From Acanthochromis polyacanthus (taxonomy: Eukaryota; Chordata; Actinopteri; Pomacentridae), in assembly GCF_021347895.1 (NCBI RefSeq), contig NC_067127.1, positions 13,674,984 to 13,738,983 on the forward strand: DNA of 64,000 nt, in the 5' to 3' direction. Shown piece by piece: positions 28,401 through 42,184 of the stretch (position 1 is the stretch's first letter; each line of letters begins with the position of its first letter). A program made the translations under genes and the position numbers. The notes under the pieces are model-generated. The model was not told the origin of the DNA, did no database searches, and saw only the letters and a list, made by a program, of their open reading frames with translations.

Positions 28401-31400
28401 ATTTGGCAAAGGGTACCAGTAGTTCCTCATTAACCTCCAACAGAAATGAGAAGATGACTTAGTGAGATATTTGCTGAATACCACCCCAAATTATAACATT
28501 ACAAACATGTATTAGGTTAAACTAATACCTGTGATTCATTCAACAAAATAAGTCACTGATTGGACTGTTGTTGTAGTATTTTTTTAAAGATGTAGAGCTT
28601 CACTGCATTTATTTCTGTTTTTCAGAGCGCAGTGACCCTGGATGATGTTTTTAGCTTTCTGATGCATTTCCGTGCAGATGAGTCGCTGTGTAGAGGAACA
28701 CAGCTCTGGAATCAGGTACGCTGTATCCCCAAGACTGATGGAGGAACAGTCATAACATGCTGAGAAGTTGTATGGTTGACTAATCGTTATCTTGTATATG
28801 TGCGACATCACTGCAGTTGTGTACCTGGCTATTGGACCATGAAGACAGTTTCAAGCCCAGGATTATGGATGGAGATGGCTTTGGTGCTTCCAAAAATACG
28901 GACACTGTAAGAGCTTATGTTCAAGATGAGATACTCACCTATCTCCGAGTCCCAGCTAGCACAGGTAAGTCTAAAGTGAAGCAGTTATAAGTGAATAATT
29001 CCATCTGGAGATGTGATTCTTTTAAAAAAAATATTAAAGTAAGTTTCGTTGCTCCCCAGGTCAGTCTGAGAGGTTACCTGACCCCAGAGAGGCTGATAAG
29101 TTGGCCAGGGCCATTCTGCTGTGTGTGGACATGGAGAGGAGCCGAACTGGAGCAGAGATCAGTAACGATCTACAGTCTTTGCTGTCTCCCCTGGCGGACA
29201 CCCTGAGCAGAGTCAGCACCAATATGTACCTGCCTCTGCGTAAGAGTGACAAGAGCCTGCAGCTTGTGCTCCGACTGTTCCAGCTCGGAGCGATGCCGAA
29301 CCGTCAGGGCGTTGGAGTGCAGCAAGGTTTGTAAAGATAACACAGATTCATTGTTACAGCTGTCAAGGCTGCGCTCATGTGTATGCAGCAGGTACAGTAG
29401 ATGGACAGGTGCATTCATTCCATGAACAAAGCATTGCATCTCTTTTACAAATTCTGATATTTTGTAAAAAGAAATCAGAAGCAGCATTTCAGGAATTCAG
29501 AGATTCCTACTATGTGGTGTCACTTTTTTCTGATATATTCTGAGTTCTGCCTTTAATGCTCTTGCATTTCCCTCCCCTCCAACATGAATCTTTTTATCCA
29601 TGGATTGAATAGCTCTTGCTTTGGATTAGGTCTCTACTCCTTTCTTTTTCATTCAGTTGGTAGATTGCAGAATTTACCCCTAAGACCTTCTTAGCGTCAT
29701 TTGATCCGAGGTTTGATTGAAGACTGAGATAGATTCCAAAAATGTTAATCGTCCAATGACCTGACCTAACATTCTCAGGTCACTCTTACTGATTTATACT
29801 CTTATTTTCTTTCTTTCTTCCTGTGCTGCTGTGGCCACAGCTCCCCTTGTCATGTTTTATACAGTGAGGGACTTGGGAGCACTTGAAATCAAACACTTCA
29901 TACCTCGCTGTCTTTTTCACAGGGGATAGTGTGATGGTTGCCATGGAGAAGGTCATTTTTGAACATGTCTTTCCAATCCAGGACTTTATCTTGAGGCGGC
30001 TGTGTGGGGAACTGCAGGAGGTAAGGAGCAAGGGAAACAAGTCACCATCACTGCAGTTACGTAGATGTCCTTTGTGGCTGACTTTTTTCTTTTTTTTCTA
30101 CAGCTGTTTGATGTGGAGCGAGCAGAGCTGTATCTCTGTGTCCTGAAGCAACTGGTTGTCATGTGCAGTTCTGCACCACAGCACTACAATAGGATTCAGC
30201 AGAATGGTTTCCCTAAACTCATCAAATACAGCCTCATGGTCCTGCAGGAACCCAGCCAGCAGGTACATGCCCCTTTCATGGGGCAGGAATTCCATTATTC
30301 AGTTTAGTTGCTCAGCTATTCAGCAATGATTGTTTTTCCATTGCCAGGTACCGTCTGTGGCAAACCAGGTGTCTAGAGCGGTTACTATGGCATCCCTGGC
30401 TATGGTGTGTGGTCTTATGGAGGAGAAGCTGATTGTCATGCAACCAGAGACTGTTACTGGTCTGAAATCACTGAATGATTACTTTTACAGTCCAGTGTCC
30501 CCTTCCTCACAAAGACAAGCATTTCTCGGAAATGTCAATAAACGTCTACTGAAACCACAGATGGAAGACTACTCAATGTTAGTGAGAACATTTTATTACC
30601 GCTATTACAGAAAACAACAATAGATATTACAATTCAGGATAGAAATATACAGTTTTTAAGTGCCGGGCTGCCCTTTTTTTTTCTTTTTTCTGTAGTGATC
30701 TCGAAGCACAAGGCCTTCTGCAGCAGGACTGGGGACGCATCGCTGCCAATTTTCTGCGGGACCAGTGGATTTGTCTGAACTTTCTGATCAAGGCTGTTGG
30801 GATTCCTGAGTCTGTGGCGATTCCCAAAACATCTGAGACTCTCAAGGCCGCTCTGAGTTGCAGTGTTGAGGCCTTGGCTCTGCTTCCCAGCGACCTGGTG
30901 CTGCCTGTGCTCACATTTATGGAGACTGTGCTGCCACAAGTGAGTCTCACTCAATTTGGAACAGTTTAGGCGATTAGAAAGTGATGTTTGACTGTAGCAT
31001 GGAGGTAGAGTTCTTTGTGAAGTAACTAGTAGTTGTAATTTTAAAAAGAACTGTGTTAGAATATGTTAAAATGTTTGTTTTTGTGACATTTTGATTGCAG
31101 TTGGTGCATGATGAGGAGGCCCTCTGTGTGGAGGCTGTGACTCTGAGCTGGGAGCTGGTGCAGGGTCTGAGCACTAATGCTCATGACTTCTGGCCAGCCC
31201 TCAAAGGCTTCATCTCCATGGCTTTCCACCCTAAACTGCTAAAGTTGACACACGCTCAGGTTCCGACCCTGACAGCCATCTTAAAACAGGTGAATCAGAT
31301 TAAACCAGTTGACATAGATGGACAGGGGCCCATTAATTTGCACATTAAACACACATTTTCTCTACTTTATGCATGTTTATACACCATGTGATGGATCGTA

Positions 31401-34400
31401 CCTTTGTTTTTAGATTGCCATGGAGTTGATGGAGCTGTCTCAGTCGAAGAGCGGCGTGTTCGGTGTGCTGCTGCAACACTGCTGTCACACGTGGCTGCCC
31501 ACAGATCGAGGCAGCGGTGAGCCGGCTGACGCTGCTTTTTCGAGCGTTTTCAGTCACATCGACATAGTCAGCGAGGCTTGTGTCTACGGTCCAGTGTTCC
31601 GCAGAGACCAACGGTACGTCTCGGCAGCATTTCTCAGATTCGCTGGGCTGTCTCTCCGAGATGTTTGAACAGTTTCCCCTTGCTCTTTTAAAAGGCTCGT
31701 CCAGGATGTCCAAATATATGTGGAGCGTCTCGGTGAAAAGTGTGCGGCAAATGTTGCAGTTACAAGGTGAGCTGTAATTCTCCCGGGTGTAATTTGCTTC
31801 ACCTCTGCCTCTATTTCTGTAGTTTAAAGTACAACCACTAGAGGTCTCTCTCGTTGTGTAGACATTTTCACAGCTAATCCACTGCTTTTACTCTCCAGTG
31901 ACAACAGGGATGATCAATTGCCTCGCACATGTATATTGGCTTTTCTTAGTCGCCTGGATCCCTCTAATGAGCAGCATGAAAAACTAATAGAGGAGCTGGT
32001 TTTGGATTTGTTGAAAAAGGTATGTAATAGATTAGCTTCCCAATCCCAGTATGGAATCTGTTTATCACCTAAGCTTTAAGGATTTCTTGTCAAATATTTG
32101 AATTTCTGTTTTTGTTTAAGATTTTTGAAAGGAATGAAGGGATGAGCGGGGCAAATTATATGTAATTTGTTTGTTCTTTGTTCATGTATGGCCAAAAGTA
32201 CCTGTTTTTGTATATCAGATTTTATTTCCACCTCATATTTAGGGCATTTTCTTCATTATCTAGCGAGTAAATGTCTCTCACGATTAACTGAATTCACACA
32301 ATTAACACTTGATGCCATTTTCAATTATCTTTTCAACTCCTCACTATATCTCCTCAGGATAATGCCATATCAAAGTCAAAAGTGCGTTACTATAGCAACT
32401 CCCTGCAGCATCGTGTTAAAAACCGAGTATGGCAAACACTGCTGCTGTTGCTGCCCAAACTCAGAGGGGTAAGAAAATTACACTCTCCCTTACAATTAAG
32501 TAAAAAAAAAAAACGGAAAAAAAACTCAAAGTGTTTTTCTTGTGTTTGTGCCTGCAGGAGTTCGTTGCCACTTTGTTGGAACGTGTGTTTGAAGCTGGAT
32601 TTTGCAGCAACCAGGCCTCAGTCAAGTACCTGATCGAGTGGATGATGATTCTAATCCTTTTTCACTATCCACAACACATGGACAGCTTTTGGAGCTGCTT
32701 CAACATGGTCAGTATCTATTCAGGGCACATATCTATCAGAAAATAATGCAAAAGTAGGAAAGAAAAAATTGAATTATTGACTATTTTCTGTGTTTTCTGT
32801 ACAGGATCACGAACAGACCAAGACAAGTGTCTGCACCTTCTTGTCAGTCCTGGTACATTTCAGTGTCATCATTCCTCATCTTAAGGATAAGGTAAAGCCT
32901 TTGATGTTTTTTCTTTTTCACTCAAACTCCATTCTTCTCATATCGCTTTTTAGTATTTACGACATCTTTTTCCCTGTGTGTTTAAGGCAGTGCAGTTGCG
33001 TAAAGCACTAGACGTCATCCTGCAGTCGTGTTTCAACCATAACTTCAGCGTCCGCCTGTATGCCTTGCTAGCCCTGAAGAGAGTGTGGAGCCTGGCAGAA
33101 AACCAGGCAGAAGAACAGGCCGATGCTTTGAGAGGCTTGTCCTCTGTGATCAGGGCCTGTCTGAACCAGGCTGAGGCCATGCAGAGCACCGGGTGAGAGC
33201 AGAACACCTGCAATAGCCGCAAAAAGTTTGTAGCAAAAATGCTAATGTGCTTATTTGCATATGCCTTTGCTGTGTCACATTTAGAAATGCCAACAAGAAC
33301 TGGATAAGGATTCAGGAGCACTTCTTCTTTGGTGCCTTTCATCCTATCAGGGATTACAGTGTTGAGGTATGCTAATATGTTAAAAAGTAAACAGAAGAAG
33401 AAGAAGCCTGCTAAACTACAGGATGACACTGAATCACACTTGTTTCTTTCTTTTTTGCTTTCTTCTACACCAGACCATCTTCTGCACTTTTCCCAGTCTG
33501 TCAGAGTTGGCGGACGATGAGTGGATCCCAACCTGGAAGTTTGAGAAGCTGTCATGTTTCTCTGAAAGTCCGCGTTTCCCTTTCAGAAATCCGGCTCCCG
33601 ACTTGAACCAGCTCCAGCCTGGAGACTGGATCCAACAAGACAGAAGTATAGCAGCACCTCTCACAAGACAGCCACACTCTGCCACAATCGTATGCCGGCT
33701 CTTACTAAGTGGTAATGATGTTTTATCTTCCAGGTGAGCAGGATAAGGAGGAGCGCTGGGCCGAGGTGCAGAAGAAGATCACCCCCTGGAGGTTGGGGAT
33801 TCAGGAGCAGGAGGCTGAACTTCAGCTGGTTCCACCGCAGAGAGCTGCTCGACTGGGCAAGCTGCACGGCGCTCTGCTAGTTGTGGCTTCACTTATAGAC
33901 AAGCCCACCAATTTGGGAGGTCAGGAGCAGCACAACCTATTCCATCATTTCACATTTTTATCATTTATGTAGTCAGTGAATTTCTCCTTGATTTGTGTCA
34001 TTCGGTTTCCCAGTAGTGAGCTTGACAAACAGTTCAGTCATAGCTTCCACCAAAAGCACTTGAACCGCTTATCAGGCCTCAGACGGCGATCGCCCGGCTT
34101 TCATCATAGACACATATTTTATGTTCTCTGCAAATGTACTCCGGCGCTTTTGTCTCAGACGATACAGCGCTGAAACAATCACAATTTGTTTATAGTAGAA
34201 AAGACCCATTTTCAAAACTAATATTGATACTGGGTGATGTAACATAGCCTTGACTGCTCTGTAAATGTTTCACTTGAAATCTCCCACTCAATTGTTAACG
34301 CCAGCCTATTTTTTTTTATTGTTTTTTTTGTATGTCTGTGCCCACGATGATAAACTCTGTATGCTTAGTCATTGCAGCCACAGATGTCATAACAAGTGTC

Positions 34401-37400
34401 ATGGAGCATTTATTTTCAGAAGCATGCTGATGTCATTGCAGCTCCAGAGTTCATAAGTCAAATGGATGTTACTTTGCCTTTGTCTGTGTTTATTTGTTTG
34501 TTGTTGTTTTAGGTCTGTGTCGGACATGCGAGATATTTGGTGCCAGCGCTCTGGTTCTGGACAGCCTCCGCCACGTCAATGACAAACACTTCCAGTCTCT
34601 GAGCGTCTCGTCTGAGCTCTGGCTTCCTTTGTTAGAGGTGAAGTACATAAAATCTACTCACTACCTCACTAATCACGCTCGTTTGAGCATGATGGATGGT
34701 GTAGTCTTACAAAAAAAATTTTGTTGTTATAAACATGAAGACATAATGTAAAAACTGCTATAAAAGATGTGATATGAAGGCATTTTTCAAGCTCCCTCGC
34801 AGCTTTACAAGCCAGTAAGAATTTTACTGGGCTGCTACTCTCACATCAGGGAAAATAATCACCTAGCTCCCACTTTGTATAATCCAACCCCCTCATTGCC
34901 TGCTGCTTGTGAGGTGAGCCATTCAAAAAGAGCAGCTGCCTGTAGTCCACCAGGTCAGTTTACTTTCTAAGGCTTCTTCTGCAAGCCTTAAAATGTCTGG
35001 GCCAGGAGTAAATGTTCTTCTGTTGGCTGCAAGAGTGAACACAAGAGTTTCCATTCAGTCCCAGCATCTGATGAATTGAGGATCCAGTGGATTACTTGTA
35101 TTTTTGGTGGCTATGTCACCACAGCAATCTGAAAATCACTTGTGTTAGGACATTGTGCAGGTGCTGTGGTTAATGTTAGCAGTAGCTTTGATTAGCATAT
35201 GCCCCGATGTCAGACTTTTACGTCTGTCTGCTACTGTCCTGCTTTCTGTGCTCATATATGCTGTATTTTAGTACAGCTGAATTCCCAATAATGCTTTGTC
35301 ATTTACATTTTTCTGCTTCTGTTGTCAGACAACAGAACAAATATGAAATATTGACTAAAATGCAGCCCGTTCAGACTACATGTTAATTGGCAGTCACTTC
35401 ACAGTTGTTTCCAGTCGATAAACTCAGCATGCACACGTGTTGAAAACAATAACTGGTGATTCTTCTGTATTTTCACATAAAATGATCCCTCACAGAGAAT
35501 ATTAGAAGCAATATAAAGTCCAGGTCTCGCGGTCTACTGTTTTGCTCTGCACTATCATTGACAGATGCAGAGAGAGTCTTCTTCCTGAACGGAGTGTGAA
35601 CAGCAGCAGCTTTACTGAATTTAAAACTACAGCCCGTTTAGAACACAGCTTAAACCAGGGCTTACCCAGTCATGGTGACATGAACTGTCTCTGCGGTCAC
35701 TTGAGCTGAAAATAGTAAAAGGCACATTCTGTCGACATGTGAGACTTTTAATAATTTGCTGAAAATGGGACCTTCAAAGACTGAGTTGGCATAGTTAGCT
35801 GGGGGTTAAAATAATCCTCATTACATGCACACAGCATCCAAAAGAGCTGGAATGTTGTCACCAGTACAGTGGTAAGATGTAGTTCTCCTAATATCTTCCT
35901 GTTTGTGCTGTGACCCCCAAAAAAACTGTCAAGAGACCTGCTGGCATCTTTTTGAAATTCTTCAGATTTTTAAAATTTCTGGCTTTAGTACAACAACTAT
36001 CAACATGGTGTATTGTAGGCGAACAGTAAATCTTCTCATGAAGCCTTAAATTAGACACTGTGAAACTTGCTGATTAGCTGGTGTCCCTCCAAGTCTGGAG
36101 CATCTTTTCATCCACCATATGGAGCAGCTGATTGGGACATTACAGTGTGACAGCTTGTAGCATTTACTCCATATATGATGTATTCTAACCCACCGCAATG
36201 TTATTGTCTGAAAAAAGGGCCTTTAACCCTTGGATCAAACCCACCACTGAGTTTTTATAGGCATATTGTTTTACAAAATGGCCAAAATTACAATATTTAT
36301 CAAAGCCAGAAACTGTAAATAGAGAGAGAATTGCCAGATATAAATGTCTGAACTGCTCTCCTATGACATGCTGTTCCATCAGGGATTTTGACTAAATATC
36401 TGCTTAAAATCTTCGTATTACTTCATTCTACATTCCTCATTTACAAATTTGTTAAAAATGAACCTTTGCTATACACAGAATGCCCCTTTTTTTTTTTTTT
36501 TTTTTTTTTTTGCCGCGGACCAGTGAGGCGGCATTGTCGGCAGTATTTTAATGAGGCGATGGCCTATACCGACGAGGCAGGCCACCTTGCTGGTTATATG
36601 GGAGGGGAAACACTGTGTATATATATATATATATATATAGTGTTCCTTATTGCAACCTTTGGTGACTCAGCTGTGACAAAAGGTCAAATGACAAAAGTTC
36701 AGGGACTTTTTGTCTGAAATTGATTGATTGTAGTCTGTGTTTTGAAACAAATTTAAAAGGAAATGCTAGTATAACATCTGTAATATGTAGTCTCACATTT
36801 TTTCTTTCCATTATTGGTAACATCTGTGAGCCCTGTTATTTCTTTTTTTGAGTTCTCTCTACATATAGTCATAGTTGTGCTGTTTCTGTAAAGGAGCAAC
36901 ACTTTAATTTGAAGTAGAAAATGACCTCCCGTTGAGTGGAAAATGTGATAAGAGCAAAAAACACCCAGAAACTGCTCCAGGCTCAGATGGTGGTTAGATA
37001 GCGTTAAACTTACTTTCCTCCATTTAAATATCTTTTTAACTCACTTTGATTGCTCCTTGTTTGTCCCCATCATCACTAACATCATACACCGTATCTGTCC
37101 TTTAGGTGAAGCCAGTGGAGCTGACTGACTTCCTGCAGGTGAAGAAGAGTGAAGGATACTGTATTGTTGGTGTGGAGCAGACGGCCAACAGTCACGGCCT
37201 CCAGGACTACCAGTTCCCTGAGAAGACTCTGCTACTTCTGGGGTACGACACCTCCAGTTAGTGAAACCATGAAAAAGGCTCCAAGAACTGTTTTTCCATC
37301 GTTAGCACACAACCAGTTGTGCATAAATGCATGCAAGCCTCTGTCTTCCCATGCCCTTGTGACTCTCGCATAGATAAAGGTGTTAGCTGACGAGGCTATT

Positions 37401-39091
37401 TAACGTTCTCTCACCAGCTTAGTGTGATTCCCTGTGAGGATTGCACATCTCCTCTCCATTGTGTACCTGTCGGGACATGCTGGGCTATAATTGGCTCTCC
37501 CAGAGGAGGCGGAGGGGAGCAAAGGAAATAAATTACAAAAACCAATACAAGCAGTGCAATGACAGCAGAAGAAATACATTAATCTTTGTTTAGTGTTGTT
37601 CGTAACGCTGCCCTGTGGCTTCCATTAGTTTGGTCACCGTGACACAAAAAATCATTTGTAGCTACTCAAAGAACAGAAGCATGTGCAACAGGAGCCGCAC
37701 GATTCACTCTCCTCACTAAACGTGTTTCGCAATTTCGCAGCCGACCTGGCGCAGAGGGAAGAATTAATATTGATCCCCTCTGTGTAGGTGTCCTGTTTTG
37801 TTTTACCTCGTTCAGCCACAGAGGTGTGAGCAGCGCCGTTAGCTTAAACACCCCATGTGTGAGTTCAATCTTGAGTGCTTTCACAGCTGTGCTCCCCTCG
37901 GCTCAGCATGGCCCAGCTCTAATTTCTCATCAGGTCGCTTTTATCTCACCCACTTGCACTCAAGATAAATGTAGCTCATCAAATCACGATTTCTTACTGT
38001 GTGGCATCCTCTGCAGACACCGAACGCCAAACTCATTACCTCTTTATGTTTGCTTTGCATGTCCCATATTTCCCATATTGCTGGAGCTCGGTATGTGCTC
38101 GGTTGATTACAGCTTGAATTGCTCTTGGAGTTGCACTCGTGTGTCATCTGTGTTACGAGTTTAGTACTCATAATTGTGAAGGCTTGAGATTAAATAAAGA
38201 GCAAGTTGGCTGCTCATGTTAAGGGCTCTTAAATTTAATCACATCTATATCGTCATGAAGCCAAATGAAAGATCCGTTTAGAAAAATGTTAAGTATACTG
38301 TATATATATTATACACTGGTTTCAGCTTGATTCTGCAGTTTATCCGGATAATTATATGATTTAATTTAGTAGCATGTCCCAAATGACTCAACTACTGAAA
38401 ATACAGTAAATAGCCCGTTCTTGAGGGATTCGTCTGAATTTGCGCAAATATTTTTGTGTGTATTTTCTGTTGATCTGAATTCTCTTTGGGAAGATTTTTC
38501 ATCCTAAAAAGAAAAAGTCTTCGGGGTAAACACTGAGTCTTTCCAATTGAAGGCATTCAATATTTTGATAAATATTATTTTGGCTTTCTTGACAGTCGTT
38601 GGATATAAACATTAATATTTGTGCACGGCTGGCTTGCTCAACTTCGAAAAAAAGACTGGATACAGGGAAATCGGGTAGCCTGACAGTTCTAAAGCTTGGT
38701 AAATTAGAGGTGTTGCTTTAGAGGCATTGGTAGATAGATTGTGTTACCTTTACCTGGCAGTTTCTTAAGGTCTTTGTGCCAGGCTAAATGAATCATCTTG
38801 TATTACTTACAAATGGGTTACTTTCAGTGGTAGACGTTAATCTATATTTGATGTTAAAATTCCCTTTTGCTTTGCTACGTTCTACGATATTTTGATTTTC
38901 TCTTTCCCTTTCACAGCAACGAGCGGGAAGGTATTCCTGCCAACTTGCTCCAAATGTTGGACGTGTGTGTGGAGATCCCTCAGCAGGGTGTGATCCGCTC
39001 CCTCAATGTGCATGTGAGCGCTGCCCTGTTGATTTGGGAATACACCCGACAACATCTCACCTCGGCCGAGGTCAACTCGAAACGCAAGTGA
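25500..39091 (+). CDS. tarbp1: TARBP1, tRNA (guanosine-2'-O-)-methyltransferase, SPOUT/TrmH type
   Basis: Twenty-nine exons: 25500-26418, 26509-26606, 26701-26770, 27289-27443, 27557-27609, 27721-27818, 27909-28044, 28129-28225, 28626-28715, 28817-28964, 29060-29326, 29923-30020, 30104-30262, 30348-30577, 30696-30939, 31101-31289, 31414-31613, 31695-31766, 31899-32019, 32358-32468, 32558-32707, 32805-32891, 32987-33192, 33285-33366, 33474-33645, 33734-33919, 34513-34637, 37106-37242 and 38917-39091. They total 4875 bases or 1624 residues, against about 1621 in human. The start [10 protein letters not shown] aligns with the human N-terminus. Most of the protein is helical-repeat scaffold; the last about 180 residues are the SPOUT catalytic domain. 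Human TARBP1 makes Gm18 in a subset of tRNAs and was first named as a TAR-binding protein. One donor is GTTTGT (29327). Confidence 0.97.
34638..37105 (+). other. tarbp1: tarbp1 intron 27, longest in the gene
   Basis: A 2468-base intron inside the catalytic domain. It contains T25 at 36487-36511 followed by a short GC-rich segment (GCCGCGGACC...GAGGCAGGCC, about 36513-36580) and a (TA)n run at 36617-36639, probably a decayed repeat insertion. The rest is AT-rich with no gene or RNA recognised. Confidence 0.7.
37243..38916 (+). other. tarbp1: tarbp1 intron 28
   Basis: A 1674-base intron within the GNEREGIP motif region, with donor GTACGA and acceptor TTTCACAG. I saw no gene, RNA or classifiable repeat in it. 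Confidence 0.7.
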
Positions 39092-39863
39092 AGAAGAAGA
39101 AGAAGCCTGACATGACATCGCACCACCAGATGTTGACCTTGCTTGTCCTCCTCTGGTGGCACGTCAGGGGAGAGTTGAAATGAAAATGCAAACTTCACCT
39201 ACTGTCTGTGAGGTTTCTGCATACTGTAGGTCTTGACTTTCGAATTCTACTCTCAGCATTGCTCTTGTGCCTTAATGAGAGCCATGAATAAAGCTCAGTT
39301 TTGGCTATTGCACCTAAATGTGCCACTCGGCATGCTGTTATATTAATGGAGGGAGTGCTGACAGAGCAGCAGTATAAATGGAAATTTTCTCCTTTGAGGA
39401 AGGTGTTTTGTTTATGTGAGCTTTTAGTTTTTGCCTCGGAGCATCAGGACTGGGTTATAGTGTTCACCCCCAGCAGATTCTGATCTCAGTATTGCATTTG
39501 TATTAGCATGATTTTCAGTATTCCTAGTGCTTTTTATTGCAGTTTATGATTTAAAGATGTCATTTTTAAAAACATATTGAAATAAATATACTTTTAATCA
39601 TTTCTTTGCCTTGTTGTTCTTTCGTGATTGAATACAGCTCAAGACGACAGCAGTAACAGAAGAAGCAGTGAAAGGGTTAAATCAGGTACAGTAGGTGTTC
39701 GTGTATCCTCCTCCCTCCGTTTAAAACGACCTGGTTCACATGGAGACCGTCCAGGCAGAATGGGAGCAGATGGAGCACTTGTGATGACAGTAATTTCTTT
39801 TTCCATCTAGTCCAGCTTGTATGTGACTCATGATGTGAGGACAGCGGCTAATTCAGGAGGGTT
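39092..39863 (+). other. tarbp1 3' UTR and short spacer before the receptor gene
   Basis: Poly(A) signals are AATAAA at 39287-39292 and in GAAATAAATATA near 39582. Only 772 bases separate the tarbp1 stop codon from the receptor ATG. A promoter for the receptor must therefore lie in this strip or farther 5' with a noncoding exon; I cannot identify one. Confidence 0.6.
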
Positions 39864-42083
39864 ATGGACAATCTGGATGTCTCCTGGTCGGAGCCCAGAT
39901 CGCTTCTGCGGGCGGCAGCAGTGATCAACGTGAGCCTGACTAAGGACACAGAGCTTGGGATGTCCAAGAGGACTCAGCTGGTCCTGGAGATTCTTATGGT
40001 GCTGATGTGTTTGGGCGCTGTGACAGGTACAGACATGGTGACCGGGTGACATTTTACCTTTTAAAGCGTCAACAAAACTGAGAATCACACTTATAAGCAA
40101 AAACATGAGTTCTATGTATGTTTCCTTGTTTCAGCACCTCAATAATATCACCTGTGATTTACATAGTGAAGTATTCATTTTCTATAGTTTTACCAAAGAA
40201 AAAATTTTTTATATATTGCATCATCTCAGGTATGTTTTATCTGTGTTTGGAGGAAATGCTTACATTTAAGGAAGTATTAGAGGATCTTGGGAAAAGTTTG
40301 GCATTTTCCAACTCTTTTAGTTTAGCAGCCTAAACATTAATAAGAACAAATCTGTCTCTGTGGCCACAATTTTCTGAAATCACAGGATATTACTGTGGGG
40401 ATTGTGTCTCTGTTGCTGGGTTTCACATGGAAAAGATGTTTGTGCAGTCTAGAATTCACCCTGACCTCTCTGTGTGTTGTTGGATCTCTGTGCAGGTAAT
40501 ATCCTTGTCATTGTTATTGTGGCTGCAACCAAGACTTTCCACTCTGTGACATCAGTGCTGATCATGAACTTGGCCATCAGTGACCTGCTGGTGGGCATCG
40601 GAGTCATGCCTTTTGTTGCTCTGTCTATCATGAACCATGGATGGGTGGATTTTAGGGTAGGACGGCTCTCTTCAGTGATATAAAATGTTCTACATTTGAC
40701 CTATAGCTAACTTGTTTTGTGTTTACATCCGTTTTCCTTTGATGCATTCAGTGTGCATGTGTTCCTGTCTGATAGGACCTCTGTTTGTACGTGGGTTACA
40801 CCTCCTCTGTGTACTGCACAGCCTCTGTACTCACACTAGCCGCTATTGCCCTTGACCGCTACCACTCCATCATAGACTGCCTGCGCTACAGCTCCCGATG
40901 CACCCTGTGGAGGATCTGTGCTGTGGTGCTGTGGATCTGGCTGCAGGCCTTGGCCACCAGTTCTCCTCCACTGCTGGGCTGGGGCTCCATCAGCTTTGTG
41001 GTTCCAATGTACAGCTGTGCAGTCAACTGGGCCAGCAGTCCCAGCTACACTGCTTTCATGGCTGCGCTCTCCTACCTCCTACCTGCAGCTGTCATCCTCT
41101 TCTGCTATGTGAACATTGTCAAGGTGGCCCGCAGCCATGCCAGGAGGATTCATACACTGGAGGACTCTGTCCAGCGCAGCAGGAATCCATGCTCTGCTTG
41201 TCCTCCCGATGACTCATCTCAGCAGCACTGTGAGAGCCTCCACAGCCCCTCCACACTCATCTATCACGTAAGTGGACAGTTTGTATCTGAAGTCACTACA
41301 GAGGAGAGGGATTTTATCAACTCTGCTCTTCCAGGTGCTACTACAGAGCAGAGCAACCCAGCATGCAGACGTTTTTTCTCCTTTCTGGCTCAGAGCACCT
41401 CCCAGGCGACTCTGCAGAACTCCCAGCAGCACAATCACGGAGTGTTGCGTCTCTTCATGGTCATCTCAGCTTTCTTTCTCTGCTGGACACCATACATAGG
41501 CGTGGCCCTGATTCAGGCCACAGAAACTGCTATTTCAGGCCGATCCAACCTTGTCCCTGCCTCTGTTGTTACTTTTTCCTACTGGCTGGTGCTGCTGAAC
41601 TCTGATATCAATCCTCTATTGTATGCTCTGCTTAGCAAGCGTTTCCAGAACGCTCTGGAGGGACTGAGGCAAAAAATAAGAGCTCGTCTGGGCAGAGTGG
41701 TGGGCAGAGAAGGGGAGGTCAGAGCGGAGGGGGATGAAGGCAGGAGCAGTGATCCATGCACTCTGACCACCACCAATCCCAGCCCGCCCTCCAGCTTAGA
41801 AAGTGTGACCACTGACAATTCAAAGTATTCCTCCTCCATTTTTACTGTTAGCACTGACTTCAAACATCATTCTGATGAACATCTATGGAAGGTGTGTCAT
41901 CCAGAAAATACCCCCCCACCCTCCGTGTGGCAGGATGCTGCTGGTGACAGAGTGGACCACCTGCAGGTCCCCTCTCGACCACAAGAGAGCAGCAGACTTC
42001 CTTTTTCTGCTCTGACTGAGGAGCGACAGGCCACTTTTTTCTATGGCCAGATAACAGTCAGAGTGGAGCATGATATTTGTTGA
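39864..42083 (+). CDS. Orphan class A (rhodopsin-like) G-protein-coupled receptor
   Basis: Three exons, 39864-40026, 40496-40656 and 40776-42083, give 543 residues in phase. Landmarks: NVS glycosylation site at residue 22, GN in TM1 (N56), D84 in TM2, C111 with C189 for the conserved disulfide, DRY at 135-137, CWTPY in TM6 and NPLLY in TM7. Position 3.32 is S118, not Asp, so it is unlikely to be an aminergic receptor. The third intracellular loop is long (about 120 residues) and the C-tail about 140 residues, ending HDIC. The upstream intron splits TM1 at GN; the second lies between TM2 and TM3. I do not recognise a named receptor. Ligand and G protein are unknown. Confidence 0.9.
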
Positions 42084-42184
42084 CCTGATTTCTGCAGAGA
42101 ATGTGGCTGAAAGAAAATCAGCTGTCTCCTCAGACTGCAATTAACAATTATTTATTTGTTTTGTACACATATTTTCTCAATAAA
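42084..42184 (+). other. Receptor gene 3' UTR with poly(A) signal
   Basis: The TGA stop is at 42081-42083. AATAAA at 42179-42184 is a good poly(A) signal and implies a short 3' UTR of about 120 bases. Confidence 0.65.

Larger units (their letters stand above)
33734..39091 (+). other. tarbp1: tarbp1 SPOUT methyltransferase domain
   Basis: The last four exons carry the three TrmH-type motifs. Motif 1 is [22 protein letters not shown], split by intron 33920-34512, with the Asn and Arg expected in TrmH. Motif 2 is [15 protein letters not shown], split by intron 37243-38916. Motif 3 is [16 protein letters not shown]. These form the knotted AdoMet-binding site in the family. All key residues appear intact, so the enzyme should be active. 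Confidence 0.93.

Noticed and set aside
32950..33555. 201-residue minus-strand ORF
   Set aside because: It is antisense to tarbp1 exons 32987-33192, 33285-33366 and 33474-33645, and matches no family I know.
39864..42083. Aminergic (serotonin/dopamine-like) receptor
   Set aside because: Residue 118, at position 3.32, is Ser instead of the Asp needed to bind amines.
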